A stretch of DNA of 64,000 bases from assembly GCA_001600355.1 (NCBI GenBank), contig BCJU01000003.1, positions 2,298,519-2,362,518 on the forward strand, given 5' to 3'. Position numbers and translations under genes: made by a program. How positions within the stretch are numbered: the first letter of the stretch is position 1; the number at the start of each line of letters is the position of its first letter. This document shows positions 1 through 10,795 of this stretch, piece after piece. The notes under the pieces are model-generated. The model was not told the DNA's origin, did not search any database, and saw only the letters and a program-made list of their open reading frames with translations. The stretch comes from Meira nashicola (Eukaryota; Basidiomycota; Exobasidiomycetes; Exobasidiales; Brachybasidiaceae).

Positions 1-952
1 CCTTTGAGCTGATCATCAAAAGTGTTGGTCTGGAAGATTGAACGCGTTCAAGCGCGTTCTCAAACGTTCTGCCTTGCCCCTTGAAGGAATGAATGCATCT
101 TCGATGAAACGCATCTTGAGCCGGATGCAGGTTCCAATTGAAATTCGATTGACAATGAATACTGATCGCTTGCCAAGATGATGATATTATTTCCCGAAAA
201 TTTGAACTTGTAATTCATATGTACTGTAAAGTGCATACAGACATAATTTGAGATCAACACTTTATGATGCAGAAAATCGCAAGCGTGAGAGCTGTGCCTT
301 TAGGTTGTACATTTAGTCCACTTCCATAAATTGACTTGATCGCCCCCACACCTGAATCTCCATTCACCGTTGTTCTGCCATGAAGATCAAATATTCAAGG
401 AGTTGTTATAATCCCACACTGAATTGATGCAATCTGTACAATTATGCCCGTTTTTAGGTTTGTAGTCCGATAGAATTACATATACAGATGTATAATCCCG
501 TCTGTTTTGATGACAATAATAAAAGATCGATCATGCTGTCATTTTGCCGATGCAATTATAGTCTCCGTACTTGTGCTGCTACATACAATTAAGTATATGT
601 AGCGATAGAACACTGATTGAATGTATGTATTCCAAACCAATAAACGCAAAGGTGAGATGTGCGAAAAAAAAAACAACACATCCACACAATGTGAGCGTGC
701 AAGAGTAAGGGGTTTCGGAATGGCTTTTTTTTTGTTCGCGAATTTTTGCATGATATAGATCGCCAAGGGCATTTAAGCACATCCGCATACAGCAGTATGT
801 ATAACAAAATGTCAATTTTGCCCTTACTTCAAAAGGTTAGCAGTAGCGCGCTTTCCTTTTTGTAAGAAAAAACAACAACACGAAAACAGGTAAAGCAGGG
901 GAAAGGTTACATATGACCTGCATATGTACACATACGCATGCATAAATCAATC

Positions 953-975
953 GAGAGAGAGAGAAAGAGAAAGAG
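953..975. repeat. GA-rich microsatellite
   Basis: A purine tract of GA and GAAA units lies in the gene-free left end of the window. It is a simple repeat and I see no other function. Confidence 0.8.
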
Positions 976-1724
976 CCTCGACCAAAGGAAAAGGCAGGTG
1001 ATCGTATTTTTAGCGTGTCTTCTTCACCTTTTAGGCAAGCGTTAAGTTTATCATTGCAAATAAACTTTTTATTTTACCATCGGCTAGAAGTATGTATTGC
1101 TGCTAAAAAAGGCAATTTGATAGCTCATCACCGCCGATGCGAGAATACATGCTGACGGTAATATATGAAGCCACAAAAAGCCATCAAAAGAGTTAAAAAA
1201 ACTCTGGGCATGCGTGTATATGTACGTCCCCCATCGTTATTCGAAGATGAAGAGTAAGGAAAAGATAAAAGGAAGCCGCGGTGAATTTTATACTCACATG
1301 AAATAAAATTAAGATTATAGTTAAAGTTCTCGACTCGGATTTTGACGGATATTGTCCTTTTGTTTATTTCGATTTATCGGTGATGATCGTGCGTAGATTG
1401 ATGTATTTTGACCATGTGACTTTGTCGAAAATAGAATGGATGTTTGTGATCACCGAGAAAGGTCTAGAATGTATGGTGTTAAGTCTATAGATCTAGCTTT
1501 TCCTCTTTTTTTGTTTTATAAACTTGAGATAATTGGTGATGATGAATTGTATTTTGTTGGGATGCATTTTTTTACAAGATTTAACTTAATTTGCTCTTAT
1601 TATAGGAGGAAAGGTATGGAAAAATGTTTAGGGACGATTTGTGGGACAATAGGGGAGAGAAAACCTTTCACAAAGATTTATATTGATAGATCAACTTCCT
1701 AAGAGATATATTACCGCATTTATC

Positions 1725-1764
1725 CACACACACACACACTCACTCACACACACTCTCTCTCTCT
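1725..1764. repeat. CA/CT compound microsatellite
   Basis: About 40 bp of CA repeats pass into CACT units and then a pure CT run. It is a simple repeat in non-coding sequence. Confidence 0.9.
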
Positions 1765-3081
1765 TTAATCGTGAGAAACCGGGTTACTTAAAACAAGAAA
1801 TAAATCATTTAGGAGCCGTTAAATACCCCTTTTATATTCATCTATTTTCCTTTAATTCGATTTATGAAATAGGGCTGAATTATAATATCTAAAGATCGCG
1901 AAAATTGTTAGATGAAGTGTCTTAAAAAAGTGGACAATATCAGTTAATCACCAATTCACAAAAAAAGCAATTTTTTGAATAAAAGGGGAAGATCAGTCGG
2001 GTATGGATAATAAATAGAAAAGACACCGGTAAACAAGAGGGGGGCATCTTACGTATTTATGACAGCAGTGACGTCTGTTTAAAGGAGGTAGAATTGCAGT
2101 AAGCCGCCGGTCTTTAAATACGGTAGTGACGTTTTCCATCATTTTTATAAATTAAAGATTTACTTGTTAAACAATCTCAGACTCATAAAACTTTTAACAA
2201 AGAGGAGAAGGCATTGAGTTCTTTCTCCTATATATATTCGTCATCGAACCTCATGGGAAAAAAATAATGTATATACAATCAAGGCACACCCCGCATTAAT
2301 TTGAAAGAGAAATTGTTAGATTTATTGGTTCCTAATCATATGACTAGAAAGTATATTAAGTAACCAAATTGCTTAACATCAATTTATCAATCATGCAGAC
2401 ACTGCACTGCACTGTGACAAAACCCTTCCTTCAGTAAGGGGATTATTTATGTTTATTTGTACTAATTTAAAACGCGCCGAAAGAAATTTAAAGGGCCGCC
2501 AGAGCAGTAAGGGGCTTTTGCGCTACGGAATAAAGAAGTATGTATACAATCATTCATCAATTCAAAACATACTCGATTTTATTTGGCTTCGTGATGTTAT
2601 GTAACGTGCTAGTACGAAGTGAGAATGATTTGAACGATCAGATCATCTATTCAAACAATTAATATCAATTTACATATGTATCAGAGTTGAAAAGGAAGGG
2701 TAAATGTGTATGTATGTATTTTTAGCAATAAAAAGCTTTTTTTGTCACCAAGCAACTGCTTAGCCTTGTGCCTCAGCTTTCTGCACGATCACTTTCCGGA
2801 TCACGCTAAGACAATCTTTGTGACATAAGCCAATAGATTGATCTTCATGCATTTAATTAAGTCTAGTTCACCTTGCCAAGCTAAATTAGTACTCTTAACA
2901 TTATCTTTATGCAAAACCGAATGAGGCAAAACGCTAAAACATCTTTAAAGCTAAGTGCAACAACGATCATCCTTTATATTCAAGGGGGAAAGCATAACGA
3001 TGACTAATCACATACATGTGCAGGAATTATGTGATTTAAACAAGTACATACATTCATGACTGTCATTATTCATTGCTGCTA

Positions 3082-6000
3082 TCACACCGTCTCTTCTTGA
3101 TTCTGACCTAGCTCAAATGGTGCTACATCATGATCTGCATGCGGATATGAAAGAGGAATAACATTCTTCTCTTGCTCTTCTTGTTCGCCCTTTAACCTTT
3201 TCCATAATTGTTCCATTTGCCATTCTTCCTTTTGCGCTTTCACTTCCAATAATTCTTCCTCTAATCTTTGCACTCGTTCCTTTAATCTTTCTTTCTCTTC
3301 ATCTTCTTGCGTTCTTCCACGTGATCCTTTTGTAACCATTTGTTTTGCATCAATTCCATCATTCACTTTTTCTCCTTCTGCTTCTCTTACTATAGAATGT
3401 TCTGCCTTTGTTTGTCTTTCCAGTAATGCTTGTGTGGCACGTAATTCTTTCTCTACAATTTCAGCTTGCCTTTTTGCCATCAATTCATCATTCTCTGCTC
3501 TTCTACGATCAGCTTCTGTAGCATCTAAAAGCATCGCAAGTTCTTCGTATCGGTTTGACATTTCTTCAATTTGACGACGTTGAGTATCAAACTTGATCAT
3601 ATCATCATCCCACATACGTAAACATTCTTCCATCTTTTGCATCTTTTCTTCGTATTGTCGAATTGCTGCCACTTTCTTTGCATCTCTTTTACATTGTTCG
3701 CGTAATTCAAACACTTCGTTCGCATTATCGTGTAATTGACCTTCCAACTTTTGAATTAAAGCTTCATAATCTTCTTTGACGATTTGCAATTGACGTACTT
3801 CATTAGCCCAAACTTTCTTTTCTTCTCTAAATGCTTTTAACTTTGCATTTAATTCATTTTCCCAACTTGCGTGTCGATTCTTTGATGCAATCGTTTCAGC
3901 TTTGCTCAATTCTTGTGTTGAACGAATGTTGCGTAATTGTGCACGTAAAGAACGTAAAGTGGCATACAAATTTTGTCTTTCTTCTTCCATCACCGTATCC
4001 TTGATTCGATCTCGATGAATTCGTCCGATATGTCGAATCATTTGATCTTTCTGTCCAATTTCATAATTTAATTCGTTACGTAATTGCAAATTCTCTTGTT
4101 TAAGATATGCGATCGTTTGTTTAACCTCTTCTTTGAGTACTGATCGTGTTTGCTTGGATATATCCATACCTAAAGCCGGCGATCCAAGCAAATCATTCGT
4201 GGAAGGCATCATCATCCGATTGGCAATCGAAGGTGATGCAACAGTATTGAACACGTTTGGTGACGTATTTTCGCCCTTTGCATCCTTGGAGAGTGAGATA
4301 GTAGATCTGCGTGATTGATTTGCAGGACTGCTTGCCCCAACACTAGTGTCCTCTGGGGGAGAAGTTACTTTTGAATCTTTTGCAGTAGTTGAATCGGGTG
4401 CTACTGGCTGCTGAGATGCAGTAGGTGACATCAAGGTTGATGATAAATTGGTACGTGCGATATTGAATGTCTTTAAATGAGAATGAAGCGAACTTGACCT
4501 ACTTAAAGATTCTCCGGCCGAGCCTGTAGGTGTACGATCTGTACCATGACCATACCTTAAACGAATATGATTTTGTAAAAATATGTCTGCCTCATTCGCA
4601 TGCAAAGATGATTGTGGCGAAAAAGGCAACATCTTTGGCGAAGTGAACATTGCTGTTCCGGCATGTTGTCCCGGTTGGGCGGATAGATCTCTCTTTCTTC
4701 CGGAAGCATGTTGTTGCACCAATGGTGATTCTACCGAACCCCTACGTCCTAAATTTTCAGAAACAGATCTCTTGCGGTAAAATCGTACCGGTGTTTGAGA
4801 GCCATCATACGCTTCACTCAATGCAACTGCATTTACAGCTTGAACCAATCCCGAAGGAATTCGTTGGTGTGTAAGACCGCCTATGGAAGATGCTGCCGAG
4901 CCGGAAGAACTGCGATATTTCAACAAAGAAGGTATATGGTCAATGATTGATGGCTTTCTACTTTGATGCCAAAATTCTTGTTCTTCCAATTGACCGCCAA
5001 TGTACAAACAAACACATTCGGCCGTAATATCAGCAGCATCATGTTCACGCCATCTTTGCTTGTCTGTAATTTCACTTTCAGCATCCATGTCCACCAAAGA
5101 TGGATGTAACACATGACGACGTAAGATTGGCGCAGAGCTATTTTGAACAGCGATTTCGTCAATGATATCATCCCAATCAGCTTCGAAAGGAGTTTCATAT
5201 TCTGCTTTACGCAAATAATCCACTGGAGCCCGCAAGAATCGAATGACGTTGCATGGAAAGATGCCGTACAAGAAAGTGAACAATCTTTCCGCATCTGGTG
5301 CAGCTGGTGCAATGTTATCCGAATCAGTTCCTAAACGTTTCCATTGGATGTCGGATCGTACATTTAATCTTCTAGATATTCTTTGTACTTGTGCCCATTC
5401 TTCCATCTCTTTTCCTTCATTATCCAATAACGCATTTTCTCGATCTTCCCATTTCGGTCCAAGTTTTCGCCAATCAACTATACGAGCAAGGATGCTCAAC
5501 AATGCTGGTAGACCACCTGCTCCGCCATTAGCAATCCAGTTGGGAATGTGCGGAATAAGAGTAGATAGAGCAAAAGCGCCCAATGCTGCAGCTGTCTTGC
5601 TCGTGTCTAATTGTAAACTCATAAGTAAAAATCTTACAAATGGAGTTGAGACTACGTGATATGCATGCAACGACGAAATTCGAAAGAAGATTGTCAAAAG
5701 AAGCAAAATCGGAATACGTGCGCTAGGTTCGAGAAATGATTCTGACAAATGATGAAAGAACGCTTTTGGCTTTTCTTCTCCAAATGTCAAAATGATTGCC
5801 TCTAGATTACCTTTCCAAGTTGACACAACGTCCAATTCCATCGATTGGGTGGCTAGTTCCCGAGCATTTACCGACTTTCTCTCAGAGAGTTGATGATCTA
5901 GCCCGTCGATTGGACTCTCTTCTGAAGGTGAAGGTTGATCGATTCCAACTTCTCTAATATCGTCATCTTCAATATCTCTCATTCCGGTAGAAGATGCTTC

Positions 6001-6888
6001 TGTCGTGTACAAATCAAAGATACGCTCTGTAAACCTTCTCAAAGGATCAGCAGATGCTTTTCCATAATTAATCTTTGTGGAAAAAAGAGCATTTCTTCTA
6101 GCATCTCCATCTTCAGAAGAACGGGAAGTAGATGGAGCTCTTGTTGAGGAAATTGGATAAGGAGCCGCTCCGGGTTGTCGAGGTAAGCGTGTATGCTCAG
6201 CAGCAATTGCACTCTGAGGGGCAGCTGGCCAAACTGCTCTAGGCGCAGGTTCATCGATATAATTAGAAGATGGTGTACTTCTCATCACCCATACAACGAG
6301 TTGATGAGCTTTGCGAGCGATGGAAGGATTGCAGTGAGGGTCTTTCAAGACAGGACGAATCAAAACATCCCACCATTCCAGAACGATACACTTTGGATCC
6401 AAAATGCCATGAAGAGCATGTATGTAGCTGACTAACAATTGAGTTAATGGTTTTGAATCTTGATCCATTTCATCGGAAAAGATGCGTGAAAGTGTATTTG
6501 TCATGATTGAACTGACTTGTTTTCGTAGCTGTTTTGCTTCGAGTAAAGCAGTATTTGTTGATTCGGTGCTCACTGCAGTAGAACTTCCAGCACCTCTTGA
6601 TCTACTGCCAGAGCTCGTTTGCGAAGTAGTAGACTCTTCATTTGCTTGTAAAATTGGATCACTTACCAATTTACGAATAGCATCGTATGCTGCTGTCGTT
6701 GTCTTGTTCGTTGGTGAAGGGATTGCATCATTAGTTACTAGACTTTGACGAATGAATTGAAGAGCATCACGAACAAGTTGTTTGTGTAATTTTGGTAGAT
6801 CGGATATTTGTGATGTTATATTTGCTTGAGAGCTAGAGCCGGCATTGCTACCACTAGGTGCTGTCGATTGGAAGTGTGGAGGTGGCAT
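3082..6888 (-). CDS. TSC1: Hamartin-like TSC1 subunit of the TSC GTPase-activating complex
   Basis: A 1268-residue protein with the hamartin layout. The N-terminal half is alpha-helical and HEAT-like. Its best-conserved part is about residues 355-460, with helices such as LLLTIFFRISSLHAYHV followed by FVRFLLMSLQLDTS. A low-complexity Ser-rich middle follows (about 640-900), then a long C-terminal coiled coil (about 915-1230) rich in Glu, Lys, Gln and Arg. In known fungi Tsc1 stabilises Tsc2, the GAP for Rheb, and so restrains TORC1 and amino-acid uptake at endomembranes. The protein is longer than fission yeast Tsc1 because of disordered insertions. The ATG at 6888 is the first good start. 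It is divergent from the IAH1-like gene with about 815 bp between them. The assignment rests on domain layout and by-eye family resemblance; a generic coiled-coil protein is the alternative. Confidence 0.78.
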   Translation of the reverse strand: MPPPHFQSTAPSGSNAGSSSQANITSQISDLPKLHKQLVRDALQFIRQSLVTNDAIPSPTNKTTTAAYDAIRKLVSDPILQANEESTTSQTSSGSRSRGAGSSTAVSTESTNTALLEAKQLRKQVSSIMTNTLSRIFSDEMDQDSKPLTQLLVSYIHALHGILDPKCIVLEWWDVLIRPVLKDPHCNPSIARKAHQLVVWVMRSTPSSNYIDEPAPRAVWPAAPQSAIAAEHTRLPRQPGAAPYPISSTRAPSTSRSSEDGDARRNALFSTKINYGKASADPLRRFTERIFDLYTTEASSTGMRDIEDDDIREVGIDQPSPSEESPIDGLDHQLSERKSVNARELATQSMELDVVSTWKGNLEAIILTFGEEKPKAFFHHLSESFLEPSARIPILLLLTIFFRISSLHAYHVVSTPFVRFLLMSLQLDTSKTAAALGAFALSTLIPHIPNWIANGGAGGLPALLSILARIVDWRKLGPKWEDRENALLDNEGKEMEEWAQVQRISRRLNVRSDIQWKRLGTDSDNIAPAAPDAERLFTFLYGIFPCNVIRFLRAPVDYLRKAEYETPFEADWDDIIDEIAVQNSSAPILRRHVLHPSLVDMDAESEITDKQRWREHDAADITAECVCLYIGGQLEEQEFWHQSRKPSIIDHIPSLLKYRSSSGSAASSIGGLTHQRIPSGLVQAVNAVALSEAYDGSQTPVRFYRKRSVSENLGRRGSVESPLVQQHASGRKRDLSAQPGQHAGTAMFTSPKMLPFSPQSSLHANEADIFLQNHIRLRYGHGTDRTPTGSAGESLSRSSSLHSHLKTFNIARTNLSSTLMSPTASQQPVAPDSTTAKDSKVTSPPEDTSVGASSPANQSRRSTISLSKDAKGENTSPNVFNTVASPSIANRMMMPSTNDLLGSPALGMDISKQTRSVLKEEVKQTIAYLKQENLQLRNELNYEIGQKDQMIRHIGRIHRDRIKDTVMEEERQNLYATLRSLRAQLRNIRSTQELSKAETIASKNRHASWENELNAKLKAFREEKKVWANEVRQLQIVKEDYEALIQKLEGQLHDNANEVFELREQCKRDAKKVAAIRQYEEKMQKMEECLRMWDDDMIKFDTQRRQIEEMSNRYEELAMLLDATEADRRRAENDELMAKRQAEIVEKELRATQALLERQTKAEHSIVREAEGEKVNDGIDAKQMVTKGSRGRTQEDEEKERLKERVQRLEEELLEVKAQKEEWQMEQLWKRLKGEQEEQEKNVIPLSYPHADHDVAPFELGQNQEETV

Positions 6889-7704
6889 GATAGGTTATAT
6901 GTCAATCGTCGGATGGGATGAATGAGGCGATATTTTAAAGCAGAAACAGAATGAAAGTTGCGATCGTACCTTCGTACGGCAATTCCCCTATTGAAAATCT
7001 GAGATGACCTAAGGATAGCTGCCAATCATGTGCCCATCTCGGACGGAATGAACGAGCATGCAGGGGCCTAGATATTGTGATCTTCTGTCCTTCCTGATTG
7101 TGTAAATTGAGTATCAAATGTGGATGATTAGTTGAAGGAATGTTGAATGTTGAGTCTGATTGTTTGATTTTAGTACTCTAAACAACTTTATTCCAACTTG
7201 TCGCATTGGTCGGAAAGACGGAAGTTAGGTTGTGTACGTGCGAAGCTTCACACGCTCTTATCAGTAAAATATTTCATGCAGAGATACGGGCGTGCAGACG
7301 GCCAAAGCCAAAAAAAAAATATGCGGCAGATGATTCGTTTCAGTGTTGTGCGTAACGCCGGCGTCTAAGCTCAGCATTTCGAGCAAAATAATAAAAAGCG
7401 TGCCTGATATGTATGTAGACTATGTGTATTTGCAGCTCTGACTCCTTGATGAATTTGAATACTATCCTATGATGATGTCGAAATAGAGCAAAGGCGACAT
7501 CAATGTTTCTATGTCTTTCCTCGCTGAGAAAGAATTACAGTGCGGGGAAGAATGTACAAATTTATAACCACATTGCCGGGTCAATCGAATGAGACCCGCG
7601 TAAGTGTCTTTTTGCATAACACGCTAAACGTCGAAGGTAAGTAAGCTCATTAAAGTTTTTACAAGAACAACAACACCATTTTCTTCCATTCGAATCAAAG
7701 AAAG
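6889..7704. other. Divergent promoter region TSC1 / IAH1-like
   Basis: About 815 bp between divergent start codons, so it should hold both promoters. No additional gene is supported; the open frames here are short and featureless. I see an A-run near 7310 and AT-rich stretches but no element I can name with confidence. Confidence 0.55.
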
Positions 7705-8517
7705 ATGCGTGTTTCCAATAATTACAATAGTATAATATGCTTTGGCGATAGTTTGACTCAACAAGGATCACGATCTGGTGGATTTGTTACTGGTTTGCAA
7801 GAAGCATACATTCGACGTTTGGATGTGATCAATCGAGGTTATGGTGGTTATACGTCGAGACAAGGTAGGTGAAAGAGAAAGGGAAAGAAGCATTTTGGTT
7901 TTGCATTATGATTCTGATTCAGATCACGTCTCCTTTTAGGTCTGGCATTATGTCCAATTCTATTCGAAAAAGATTCAAACCCAATCTCACAAGCTCGATT
8001 GGCGACTGTTTGGTTAGGAACGAATGATGCAATCGAGCCAGGCTTTTCACAGCATGTACCACTGGAAGAGTACAAGTCCAATATGACATCTATCCTACGA
8101 GAACATTTCAATTCTTTACCAGTACTTCTCATCACTCCAACTACTGTCGTGAACGGTCTCTTTGAAGGTCATACAGATGACAGCAATCATGAAAGATATG
8201 GACAAGCATTACAAGAGATTGCCAAAGAACTTAATCCAAGTAGAAAAGAAGCTGAAAGGATCATAGTGATTGATATGCGTAAAGCTTTCTTGCAAGCCGC
8301 TCATGTACAGGAAGGTGGTTTAAAGGCTCTATTTGACTCTGATGGTTTGCATTTGGCTATACCTGGTTATAAAGTCGTTTTTGATGCTATTATGGCAACC
8401 ATTGAAACTTATTTTCCTCATTTGAGTCCGGATAAGCTAAAATATGTCATTCCAGATTGGAAAGAATTAAATCTCGATTTGGATCAAGAAGGACAAAAGA
8501 AACAATTGTTACCATGA
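7705..8517 (+). CDS. IAH1: SGNH/GDSL esterase, isoamyl-acetate hydrolase (Iah1) type, one intron
   Basis: Two exons, 7705-7864 and 7940-8517, are joined by a 75 bp intron (donor GTAGGT, acceptor TTTTAG) and give 245 residues, close to the usual length of yeast Iah1. Exon 1 carries SGNH block I with the nucleophile in CFGDSLTQ (Ser16) and the following RGYGGYTSR. Exon 2 carries block III, WLGTNDA, and the C-terminal Asp/His pair in DSDGLHLAIPGY. These are the catalytic and oxyanion-hole positions of the family, which hydrolyses short acetate esters and related small esters. Without exon 1 the open frame would lack the catalytic serine, so the splice model is well supported. It is the only coding intron I can place in the window. 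It lies between TSC1 (divergent) and an MFS transporter on the same strand. Confidence 0.92.
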
Positions 8518-9007
8518 ATGGGATTGAGTGTTCAATGGCATTCAACTCATAGCAACGATAGTCATAAATGAAAAGCAAGAGTGACCTTCTTACACCTTTA
8601 TACGCACAGGTCCTCGGAGTCGTCCTCGGAGATTTAGAGTTGGGGAAATCAATAGTCTATGTATGCAGGGTTCTTTGGCGGCATCCTGCTCGGCATCCAC
8701 TAAGAAAGAAATGTTGTAAGTAGACGCCGAAAATTGATTCTATTTCTCTACGCTAAGGAAGGAAAGCAGATTCTATCCTCCACAGTCTTCCCTCAAAATC
8801 ACTTCACACGCCGGCTTGCGCGTACGCAACGGGTTTTTCTGCCTTCACTGGTGCAGGTAGTAGATCTGTGATCAATTTCAAACGATCGCTGAAAAGAATT
8901 AACCCCTTTTGCTGACAACAAGATTATTGAGAAAGTTATTATAAAAAGAATGTGATGAAATCTTGTTTAAAAAATATCCTTGCCACCATCAATTCCCAGT
9001 ATTTGTG
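8518..9007. other. Intergenic region upstream of MFS transporter
   Basis: About 490 bp hold the IAH1-like 3' end and the MFS promoter. Apart from the short upstream frame at 8955-9008, I see no gene. Confidence 0.55.
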
Positions 9008-9008
9008 A
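8955..9008 (+). promoter_or_regulatory. Short upstream ORF whose stop overlaps the MFS start (TGATG)
   Basis: An ATG at 8955 opens a 17-codon frame ending in TGA at 9006-9008. The last base of that stop is the first base of the transporter ATG (9008-9010), giving a TGATG overlap. Such an arrangement can permit termination-coupled reinitiation. I have no evidence that the transcript includes this ATG. A preceding ATG at 8950 is followed directly by a stop. Confidence 0.4.
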
Positions 9009-10564
9009 TGAATCGAGAAAGTGAATTAGAGAGTGGTTTAAGTCGAAGATCAAGCGAAGAAGATGGTTTTAGGACGCCAACTTCTACATTACAAAATAGT
9101 GATAGCGTTCCAACTCCACCTTCTGACACTATAAATGAAAAAGCTAGCAAAGAAATAAAACAAAAAGATCCCAAGTTAATCGAATTTGAAGAAAATGATC
9201 CTGAAAATCCGTTATGTTGGCCTTTATGGAAAAAGTGGACAAATATAATTATAATTTCAATTACAAGTACTATGGTAACATGTACATCTTCTGTCGTTTC
9301 AACAGCATTTCAAGGTATTGAAAGAGATTTAAAAATTAGTCATGAAGTTGCAATTTTAGGTTTATCTTTATTCGTTTTAGGATTAGGATTTGGACCAATA
9401 TTTTTAGGACCATTTTCTGAATTTTATGGAAGAAGACCAATTTATTTAATCAGTTTAACGGTTTATTTTTTATTCGGTTTCCCTGTTGCATTTGCTAATA
9501 ATGCTCCTGTCTTTCTTATCTTTCGATTTTTAACCGGTTGTGTTGGAAGTGCATTCTTAACCGTTGCAGGTGGTTCAATTTCGGATTTATATGAACCACA
9601 AGATTCATTCTTTCCAATGGCAATTTTTACTTCAAGTCCTCCTCTTGGACCGGTTATAGGACCTGTTTTTAGTGGTTTTATAGTTCAATATACAACTTGG
9701 CGTTGGTCTTTTAGAGTGATTATAATTTGGTCTTTCGTTCAATTAATTTTGGTTTTCGCTCTTACACCTGAAACGTTTGCACCACATCTTTTGATCAATA
9801 AAGCACGTAAAATACGTAAAGAAACGGGAGACAACACATTTTATGCTCAACATGAAAAAGATCTAGCCGAAAAAAGTTTAACAAAAACGATTGCAATTAG
9901 TAGTTCAAGAGTTTTCCTTTTACTTGCACTTGAACCTATGTTGTTCTTATTATGTTTATGGTGTGCAATCTTATTGGGAATCCTTTATTTATTTTTTGAA
10001 CTTTTTCCAATCGTTTTTGCAAAACATAATTTTAACGATTATCAAAACGGATTAGCATTTATAGGTTTAGGAATTGGCGTCATCGTTGGAGTACTTCTAA
10101 TGAAATTTTGTTTTGCAGAAAGATATAAACGTTTAACATTAAAATTAGGACAAAAACCAGCACCTGAAACAAGATTATCTCCTGCAAAATTAGGTTCATT
10201 CTTATGTCCTATAAGTTTATTCATCTTTGCGTTCACTTCTTATCGAAACGTACATTGGATAGGTCCAATTATAGGTTCAATCCCTTTCGGAACTGGATTT
10301 TTACTTATTTATTGTTCAGTTTTCACTTTTATAACTGATAATTGGAAACAATATGCTGCTTCAGGAATGGGTGCTCATTCTTTCTTACGTTCAATCTTTG
10401 CAGGCGCTTTTCCACTTTTTGCAGTTCAAATGGCAAATAGATTATCAACTACTGGTGCTGCTGCTTTATTGGGAGGATTGAATGTTGTAGTTATCCCTTT
10501 GCCTTTTATATTTGCAAGATATGGTGCTCATCTTCGTGCAAAGAGTAAATATTCTCAAGGTTAA
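9008..10564 (+). CDS. MFS drug/polyamine-type proton antiporter (DHA1 family)
   Basis: A 518-residue integral membrane protein. A Ser/Thr/Glu-rich cytoplasmic N-terminus (about 1-60) ends in the DHA1-typical entry motif ENPLCWP, followed by about 12 hydrophobic segments. The loop after TM2 has the MFS signature in GPFSEFYGRRP. The central region contains the conserved GSISDLYEPQ and the TTWRWSF motif seen before TM6 in fungal multidrug/polyamine exporters of the Flu1/Tpo type. The family exports drugs, polyamines or toxic metabolites across the plasma membrane using the proton gradient; the substrate cannot be read here. The first ATG in frame is at 9008; the frame extends further upstream only with non-ATG codons. 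A short upstream frame abuts the start. Strongly A/T-ending codons are used. Confidence 0.9.
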   Translation: MNRESELESGLSRRSSEEDGFRTPTSTLQNSDSVPTPPSDTINEKASKEIKQKDPKLIEFEENDPENPLCWPLWKKWTNIIIISITSTMVTCTSSVVSTAFQGIERDLKISHEVAILGLSLFVLGLGFGPIFLGPFSEFYGRRPIYLISLTVYFLFGFPVAFANNAPVFLIFRFLTGCVGSAFLTVAGGSISDLYEPQDSFFPMAIFTSSPPLGPVIGPVFSGFIVQYTTWRWSFRVIIIWSFVQLILVFALTPETFAPHLLINKARKIRKETGDNTFYAQHEKDLAEKSLTKTIAISSSRVFLLLALEPMLFLLCLWCAILLGILYLFFELFPIVFAKHNFNDYQNGLAFIGLGIGVIVGVLLMKFCFAERYKRLTLKLGQKPAPETRLSPAKLGSFLCPISLFIFAFTSYRNVHWIGPIIGSIPFGTGFLLIYCSVFTFITDNWKQYAASGMGAHSFLRSIFAGAFPLFAVQMANRLSTTGAAALLGGLNVVVIPLPFIFARYGAHLRAKSKYSQG

Positions 10565-10795
10565 ATCGACCTCAATGTAAATAGATAGATGTTAAATAGA
10601 ATAGCATTGAAATAAGCAAAAAAGGCTATCTTGAATGTCAAAAAAATGTTTGACTTTTGAATACAGAGTTGGCATCTACAATCGAAGGTTTCATTATCAT
10701 ACACATAAGAAATAAACAGGATTCTGATACGCGGATAGATAAATAAAAGATAAAAATTCATTCATATTTTAGTCTTCTTTTTTGAAGCAGTTCAT

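Larger units (their letters stand above)
1..3081. other. Gene-free AT-rich stretch downstream of TSC1
   Basis: I see no convincing gene in these 3 kb. The open frames present are short, have no recognisable domain and no coding-like composition. I found no tRNA B-box and no transposon protein. The stretch holds simple-sequence tracts (listed separately) and many TGTATG/CATATG-type AT-rich words. It lies beyond the 3' end of TSC1, so its right edge probably contains the TSC1 terminator. Its left edge could hold the promoter or end of a gene outside the window. Confidence 0.6.

Noticed and set aside
1436..1702. 88-codon + strand ORF in the left gene-free region
   Set aside because: AT-rich, no domain, no signal peptide, no coding-like pattern, and a microsatellite close by.
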